The notes under the pieces: model-generated | Seen by the model: the letters and a program-made list of their open reading frames with translations, nothing else | Database searches by the model: none | Told to the model about the DNA's origin: nothing | Translations under genes and position numbers: made by a program | In this document: piece by piece, positions 63,000 to 64,000 of the stretch | Layout: the number at the start of each line of letters is the position of its first letter | Numbering within the stretch: position 1 is the first letter of the stretch | Assembly: GCA_934667065.1 (NCBI GenBank) | Contig: CAKULD010000010.1 | Coordinates: forward strand, 14,573 to 78,572 | Direction: 5' to 3' | Source of the DNA: an uncultured Collinsella sp. | GTDB taxonomy: Bacteria > Actinomycetota > Coriobacteriia > Coriobacteriales > Coriobacteriaceae | DNA: 64,000 nt

Positions 63000-63076
63000 T
63001 GGTAGCGGTGACTGGATTCGAACCAGTGACGCCACGGGTATGAACCGTGTGCTCTAACCAACTGAGCTACACCGCC
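63000..63076 (-). tRNA. tRNA-Met, elongator (anticodon CAT)
   Basis: Cloverleaf with acceptor GGCGGTG/CACCGCT, anticodon loop TTCATAC between CACGG and CCGTG, and encoded CCA. The acceptor stem closes with G-U, unlike initiator tRNA. Confidence 0.93.
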
Positions 63077-63079
63077 GGA

Positions 63080-63155
63080 TGGAGCCTGCAACCAGACTTG
63101 AACTGGTGACCTCTTCGTTACCAACGAAGTGCTCTACCGACTGAGCTATACAGGC
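63080..63155 (-). tRNA. tRNA-Thr (anticodon GGT)
   Basis: Cloverleaf with acceptor GCCTGTA/TGCAGGC, anticodon loop TTGGTAA between CTTCG and CGAAG, and encoded CCA. Three bp upstream of tRNA-Met. Confidence 0.95.
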
Positions 63156-63165
63156 ACTTGACGGG

Positions 63166-63247
63166 TGGGAGCTATAGGATTCGAACCTATGTAGGCAGAG
63201 CCAACGGGTTTACAGCCCGTCCCCATTAACCACTCGGGCAAACTCCC
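63166..63247 (-). tRNA. tRNA-Tyr (anticodon GTA)
   Basis: Class II tRNA with a long variable arm, acceptor GGGAGTT/AGCTCCC and anticodon loop CTGTAAA. The 3' end reads ACCC, so CCA is not encoded, unlike the three neighbouring tRNAs. Confidence 0.93.
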
Positions 63248-63309
63248 AATCGTTCAAGTATTCGCAGGTTCTTTGGTCTTTTGGACCGCCGCCCCCGCGA
63301 ACGAAGAAG

Positions 63310-63339
63310 ATAATACGATGCCACCTTGGGGGCTGTCAA
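63310..63339 (-). promoter_or_regulatory. Promoter of the tRNA-Tyr-Thr-Met-tuf unit
   Basis: TTGACA, an 18-bp spacer and TATTAT on the minus strand: a strong sigma-70 type promoter about 60 bp upstream of tRNA-Tyr. Confidence 0.8.
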
Positions 63340-63532
63340 CGAAAACCTCTAGATACACGGTGCCGGGCGTATCTATGTACCTTTGACCTGCGGTTTTATT
63401 GGGTTTGGATATGAAGGGTAGTGGTTTTTCATGTCGTGGTGACATTTCCCGAGGTAACACTTTGGCGTAGTGGAGTGAACCTGACTTTCTGCGTCTTGGC
63501 GATTGGCTTATTCGTACCTATATATAGGTCGT

Positions 63533-63653
63533 GAGAGTGGATTTTCTCCCATTTGAAATCGAGTGTGGATAATCTCCCACTTTTGACATGGCTTTGCGAC
63601 CAAAGTGGGAGATTTTCCACGCTCATTCTTCCTGCGGGAGATTTTCCACGCTC
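63533..63653. repeat. Cluster of GTGGA..AATCTCCCA repeats in both orientations
   Basis: Forward half-sites at 63533 and 63561, inverse half-sites (GTGGGAGATTTTCCACGCTC) at 63605 and 63634. Related to the inverted repeat at 38444-38528. No gene is seen in 63340-63910. Confidence 0.75.
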
Positions 63654-63691
63654 ATACAGGGCAGCCAGACATCTCGCCGCTTCCGTCTTGT

Positions 63692-63822
63692 TCTGTAACA
63701 GTAGGAGGCTGAATATTGGTCCAAATGTTACAGATCGAGATGATTCGCCGTCACTTCTACTATCTATCTAAATCTGTAACAACTAGACACGTTTTCCGCC
63801 TCCTCGTGTTACAGATTGAGAC
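63692..63822. repeat. Two TGTTACAGAT inverted-repeat pairs
   Basis: TCTGTAACA at 63692 pairs with TGTTACAGA at 63726, and ATCTGTAACA at 63772 pairs with TGTTACAGAT at 63808. Two right halves continue as (C/T)GAGA. Confidence 0.65.
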
Positions 63823-63863
63823 AAACTGGGGAACGAGACGAACACCAAACCCGATAACCCATC

Positions 63864-63904
63864 AAATAAGAAACGGGCCCTGTCCCATATAGAGACAGAG
63901 CCCG
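63864..63904 (-). terminator. Intrinsic terminator near right edge
   Basis: CGGGCTCTGTC pairs with GACAGGGCCCG (one mismatch), followed by TTTCTTATTT on the minus strand. It would end a minus-strand gene entering from beyond the window. Confidence 0.7.
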
Positions 63905-63910
63905 AAACTC

Positions 63911-64000
63911 TCATGGAACCAGTGACAGGAAGTCCGCGTATTCGCTTCGCGAATCCGCTCCGGCTTCGGCTGCCTGCCGGCACCCTCGCCCGCTCGCTAC
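63911..64000 (-). CDS. Possible C-terminal end of an unidentified protein
   Basis: A minus-strand frame open from the edge for 29 codons ends EYADFLSLVP and TGA at 63911, 7 bp before a terminator hairpin. The position of the terminator supports a real gene end, but the fragment is too short for identification. Confidence 0.35.
   Translation of the reverse strand, partial: VASGRGCRQAAEAGADSRSEYADFLSLVP

Noticed and set aside
63783..63983. A 66-codon minus-strand frame at the right edge
   Set aside because: It runs through a terminator hairpin and TGTTACAGAT repeats and has no ribosome site or family features; the alternative frame ending at 63911 fits the terminator better.

Overview
The window looks like a high-GC chromosome segment of a gut actinobacterium of class Coriobacteriia, most likely Collinsella or a close relative. 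This is inferred from gene content (FabK-type fatty-acid operon, AccD-AccA fusion, ribosomal and RNA polymerase genes of actinobacterial/Gram-positive type, a BMP-fold protein fused to a ParB-like domain) and from dense intergenic hairpin repeats. No database search was possible.

Layout. 1-1.1 kb: 3'-truncated cation diffusion facilitator. 1.26-11.7 kb (minus): an orphan PTS EIIC and a nearly complete type II fatty-acid operon, fabH-acpP-fabK-fabD-fabG-fabF-accB-fabZ-accC-accDA, divergent from birA, with two copies of an operator-like palindrome between them. 12.7-16.3 kb (minus): str operon rpsL-rpsG-fusA-rpsJ. 16.3-18.7 kb: repeat-rich DNA around an ECF sigma/anti-sigma pair. 18.7-29.8 kb (minus): rpoBC, galU, rplJL. 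30-40.3 kb: accessory metabolism (aminotransferase, flavodoxin-like protein, hypoxanthine-DNA glycosylase, GH13, MFS exporter, YbaK, FeoA-FeoB fusion, esterase, EIIA). 40.4-51.6 kb (plus): asnS, WYL-type regulator, TrpXYZ-like ABC transporter, surface 5'-nucleotidase, MscS, ParB/BMP fusion and phosphoesterase. 51.8-57.1 kb (minus): leuA-leuC-leuD-leuB with a leucine leader peptide and attenuator. 57.1-58.6 kb: an IS30-family element. 58.8-63.3 kb (minus): tRNA-Tyr/Thr/Met, tuf, rpmG, tRNA-Trp, secE, nusG, rplK, rplA. The right edge holds repeats and perhaps the end of another minus-strand gene.

Most notable. First, the RNA polymerase core looks remodelled: RpoC has a C-terminal extension that aligns without gaps to the DNA-binding alpha-CTD of RpoA and keeps its main DNA contacts; RpoB has an expanded, basic fork loop 2; and the trigger loop carries an unusual Ile. 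Second, a family of four nested hairpin elements has a conserved core palindrome and long outer arms that are perfect or near-perfect inverted repeats within each copy but unrelated between copies. Several other palindromic repeat families also fill the gaps, often next to operon ends.

The genes support growth (transcription, translation, membrane lipid synthesis) with some accessory uptake and salvage functions. Regulation visible in sequence includes leucine attenuation, an rplJ leader terminator, operator-like palindromes upstream of fab/birA and of EIIA, and many intrinsic terminators.
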